In this document: positions 41,905-43,467 of the stretch, piece after piece
Layout of the letters: every line of letters starts with the position of its first letter
Position numbering within the stretch: position 1 is the first letter of the stretch
Origin: Nitrospira sp.
GTDB taxonomy: Bacteria > Nitrospirota > Nitrospiria > Nitrospirales > Nitrospiraceae
DNA length: 43,467 nt
Reading direction: 5' to 3'
Assembly: GCA_029194725.1 (NCBI GenBank)
Contig: JARFXQ010000020.1
Location: 1 to 43,467 of the forward strand
The notes under the pieces: model-generated
The model's database searches: none
Told to the model about the DNA's origin: nothing
Seen by the model: only the letters and a program-made list of their open reading frames with translations
Made by a program: the position numbers and the translations under genes

Positions 41905-42429
41905 TCAGTGACGTCTCGTGTCCGCCTGGGTGGCTTTTGCCAGGATGGGATGTTTGCCCATCGCTTCTTCAATGGCGTGGAGGACCATGAGCGGACTGGC
42001 GTCATCAGGCGACACGAGTGACCTGTAACGGTCTTGGACCATGGAAAAGAACACAGGCTGATCTTCGGGTGCGATGCCAAGCAGGGTAGCGAGTGAGGAC
42101 AGATGCTCGCCTTGCCCTTGTGCCATTTCCTGTTTCAGGCTATCAAACGTCGTTGCCGCCAAGTTGATACGTCTGTTCTTCATCATCACGCCGTCATTTG
42201 TGCATCCTGAGGTTCCAGATGAAATGCCGAATGTCTGGCTTCCAAAGGTCCCGTTCGTCGTTGCCATGAAGACTTGCGGCGCAATCTGTTTCTGTCCTCC
42301 GTAGTCAGACCAGGCGAGCTTTCCCAGTCCACATCCAGGCCCTTGGTCAGAATTTCCCAGCGCGGCTGCGATGCCGGTATGGATAACTCCCGCGCATACC
42401 GTGAGGCATAGAATAATCAACGCTCTCAT
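41905..42429 (-). CDS. Exported DUF3015-family protein
   Basis: The ATG at 42429 follows GGGAGGG and is used in place of one nine codons upstream. The 174-residue product has a signal peptide (LIILCLTVCAGVIHTGIAAA). It shows DUF3015 hallmarks: GPGCGLGKLAWSD with an early cysteine, QVFMATTNGTFGSQTFGISSGTSGC with a second cysteine likely paired with the first, and FDSLKQEMAQGQGEHL. The family is common in the periplasm of Gram-negative bacteria and has no known function. Confidence 0.85.
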   Translation of the reverse strand: MRALIILCLTVCAGVIHTGIAAALGNSDQGPGCGLGKLAWSDYGGQKQIAPQVFMATTNGTFGSQTFGISSGTSGCTNDGVMMKNRRINLAATTFDSLKQEMAQGQGEHLSSLATLLGIAPEDQPVFFSMVQDRYRSLVSPDDASPLMVLHAIEEAMGKHPILAKATQADTRRH

Positions 42430-42878
42430 GGATCCCTCCCATTTTCTGTGATTCATAATAGAGGTACGATGAGCAGAACATGAACGCTCTCATGGTTCAT
42501 CGCCCAACTGAATAGTATCGCGATACGGCACATGGTCAAAGCTATTCGGTAGATGGTGGCGAGCTATCATCGACGGTAGTGGAACGGAGCGGTGTCTGTT
42601 CCGTCACGATTCAGACAGTACTTCCCGAAGCTATGAAGTTCCTGAGTCGGTTATCGGACATACGAGCCAAACATTGGCTCATTAACTGCCACCGCCTCAT
42701 ATTCTTCTAGGTCTGGGGCCGAACGGCGAGTCGGGTTGCGAAGGAGTTGCGAACATGGTTGGCCTGGAACGGTCGTCCAACTGTCCCATGGCCATCATGA
42801 CTGAACTGGCCTGGGAGCCTTTCAACAACAAGGTTCGGGCATTGAGCGCTACTGAACGAAGCTAATTTAATTGCTCTT
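42430..42878. other. Intergenic region, nothing recognised
   Basis: About 450 bases contain only short open frames. One of 36 codons at 42753 (GTTGCGAAC upstream, no ribosome binding site) has no family resemblance. No RNA gene or repeat was seen. Confidence 0.3.
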
Positions 42879-42934
42879 TATATTAGTCAATATGCTTGAA
42901 AACACAGCCAATGACTAATATAGTAGTCAATATG
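42879..42934 (+). promoter_or_regulatory. HipBA promoter with inverted-repeat operator
   Basis: A perfect 11-bp inverted repeat (TATATTAGTCA 42879-42889 and TGACTAATATA 42912-42922) overlaps a direct repeat of TAGTCAATATG (42884-42894 and 42924-42934). TTGAAA (42896-42901) and TATAGT (42919-42924) are 17 bp apart. This fits autoregulation by HipB. Transcription would start close to the ATG at 42932. Confidence 0.6.
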
Positions 42935-43210
42935 TTGGATCTTCCATCCCTCGGTGCCCAAGTCGCTGCTAAGCGAAAAAAGCTTAGACTCAGCCAGTCC
43001 GAACTAGCCAGGAGGGCCTCTATTGGTCGCACGACGCTTGATGCACTGGAGAATGGCCGCATTGGCGAACTTGGATTCTCTAAAATTACTCGAGTTCTGT
43101 CAGCGCTGGGTATGGAGCTAAAGTGTAAAGAGAGAGGCTCAGTTAGGCCCACTCTCGATGAGCTCATAGAAAAGCAACGCAATGATGAAGGTCTGGACAG
43201 ACGGAGTTGA
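42932..43210 (+). CDS. hipB: HipB-like antitoxin (XRE-family HTH)
   Basis: The 92-residue product has a Cro/C1-type helix-turn-helix (LGAQVAAKRKKLRLSQSELARRASIGRTTLDALENGR) and a short C-terminal tail (PTLDELIEKQRNDEG). It would neutralise HipA and bind its own operator. I chose the ATG at 42932 because the predicted -10 box lies just before it, which gives a leaderless message. ATG 42911 or TTG 42896 would start within or upstream of the promoter. The downstream hipA start lies inside its 3' end. Confidence 0.8.
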   Translation: MLDLPSLGAQVAAKRKKLRLSQSELARRASIGRTTLDALENGRIGELGFSKITRVLSALGMELKCKERGSVRPTLDELIEKQRNDEGLDRRS

Positions 43211-43467
43211 AGCCGGCCTGCTCGACAGGTCAGGTGATCGTGGCAGCACATTTGTCTATCTGCCCGATACGATACCGCATCGTGCCGTCTCTGTGACCAT
43301 GCCGGTGCGATTGGCGTCCTGGGATACCACCTTTGGCTTGCCCCCAATCTTCGAAATGAATCTCCCTGAAGGAGTTTTGCGCGAGCGCTTGCGCCTTGCG
43401 TTTGCCAAAGCCGCTGGAACGTTTGACGAGTTCGATTTGCTCTCCATCGTGGGACGCTCCCAGATCG
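43182..43467 (+). CDS. hipA: HipA-like toxin kinase, N-terminal part (cut by window end)
   Basis: A frame beginning with two ATG codons overlaps the end of hipB by 29 bp in another frame and stays open to the window edge. It encodes MMKVWTDGVEAGLLDRSG, then LPPIFEMNLPEGVLRERL, FAKAAGTFDEFDLLSIVGRSQI. These are the hallmarks of the N-terminal subdomain of HipA-type serine/threonine kinases, which phosphorylate glutamyl-tRNA synthetase in E. coli or other targets. The kinase core lies beyond the window. The gene order hipB-hipA with overlap is standard. Confidence 0.85.
   Translation, partial: MMKVWTDGVEAGLLDRSGDRGSTFVYLPDTIPHRAVSVTMPVRLASWDTTFGLPPIFEMNLPEGVLRERLRLAFAKAAGTFDEFDLLSIVGRSQI

Overview
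The window looks like chromosomal DNA of a Nitrospira-like bacterium (phylum Nitrospirota). This is inferred from gene content, not from a marker gene. The pointers are a hopanoid and MEP-isoprenoid cluster, a Mla-type lipid transporter, many c-type cytochromes, and a respiratory operon that joins a Rieske/cytochrome b module to two cytochrome bd-like membrane proteins. Nothing here separates a canonical nitrite oxidiser from a comammox strain.

Left edge (1-3.5 kb): an IS1595-type transposase runs off the window and has cut a DNA methyltransferase gene. It is followed by a CDF zinc/cadmium exporter and a small membrane protein. Hopanoid/isoprenoid region (3.5-18.2 kb): shc, hpnG, mlaE-mlaF-mlaD-mlaC, an outer-membrane beta-barrel gene, dxs, ispG, a GT87-like membrane glycosyltransferase, tRNA-Cys, a haem protein on the other strand, hpnH and a conserved small protein. 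Together these can supply isoprenoid precursor (Dxs, IspG), cyclise squalene (Shc), add and trim the adenosyl side chain (HpnH, HpnG) and possibly move lipid between membranes (Mla and the barrel).

Respiratory region (18.8-31.3 kb): all genes run rightward. They encode a membrane-anchored carboxypeptidase-regulatory-like protein, a lipoprotein cytochrome c, bd-like protein A, a membrane cytochrome c, a PRC-barrel/Rieske fusion, a b6-type cytochrome b, a six-helix protein, bd-like protein B, two membrane cytochromes c, a tail-anchored relative of the haem-b gamma subunits of DMSO-reductase-family enzymes, and a dihaem cytochrome c lipoprotein. This reads as one quinol:cytochrome c reductase-like assembly with unusual extra subunits. 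A UbiA prenyltransferase follows on the opposite strand, then a lipoprotein with a caspase-like fold that has lost both catalytic residues.

Integrative element (34.47-41.74 kb): a 47-bp direct repeat starts in the anticodon loop of an intact tRNA-Thr(CGT) and recurs 7.2 kb downstream. Between the copies lie a secreted or anchored staphylococcal-type nuclease, two tiny ORFs with strong ribosome binding sites, a DUF3987-type replication protein with a short N-terminus, a small unknown protein, an excisionase-like HTH protein, a divergent zinc-finger protein and an intact tyrosine recombinase. Non-coding parts hold a TCCTAC/GTAGGA motif cluster, a palindromic operator, a long perfect inverted repeat and a subterminal direct repeat.

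Right edge (41.9-43.5 kb): a DUF3015 protein and a HipB/HipA toxin-antitoxin pair, with hipA cut by the window end. No rRNA or CRISPR array was seen.
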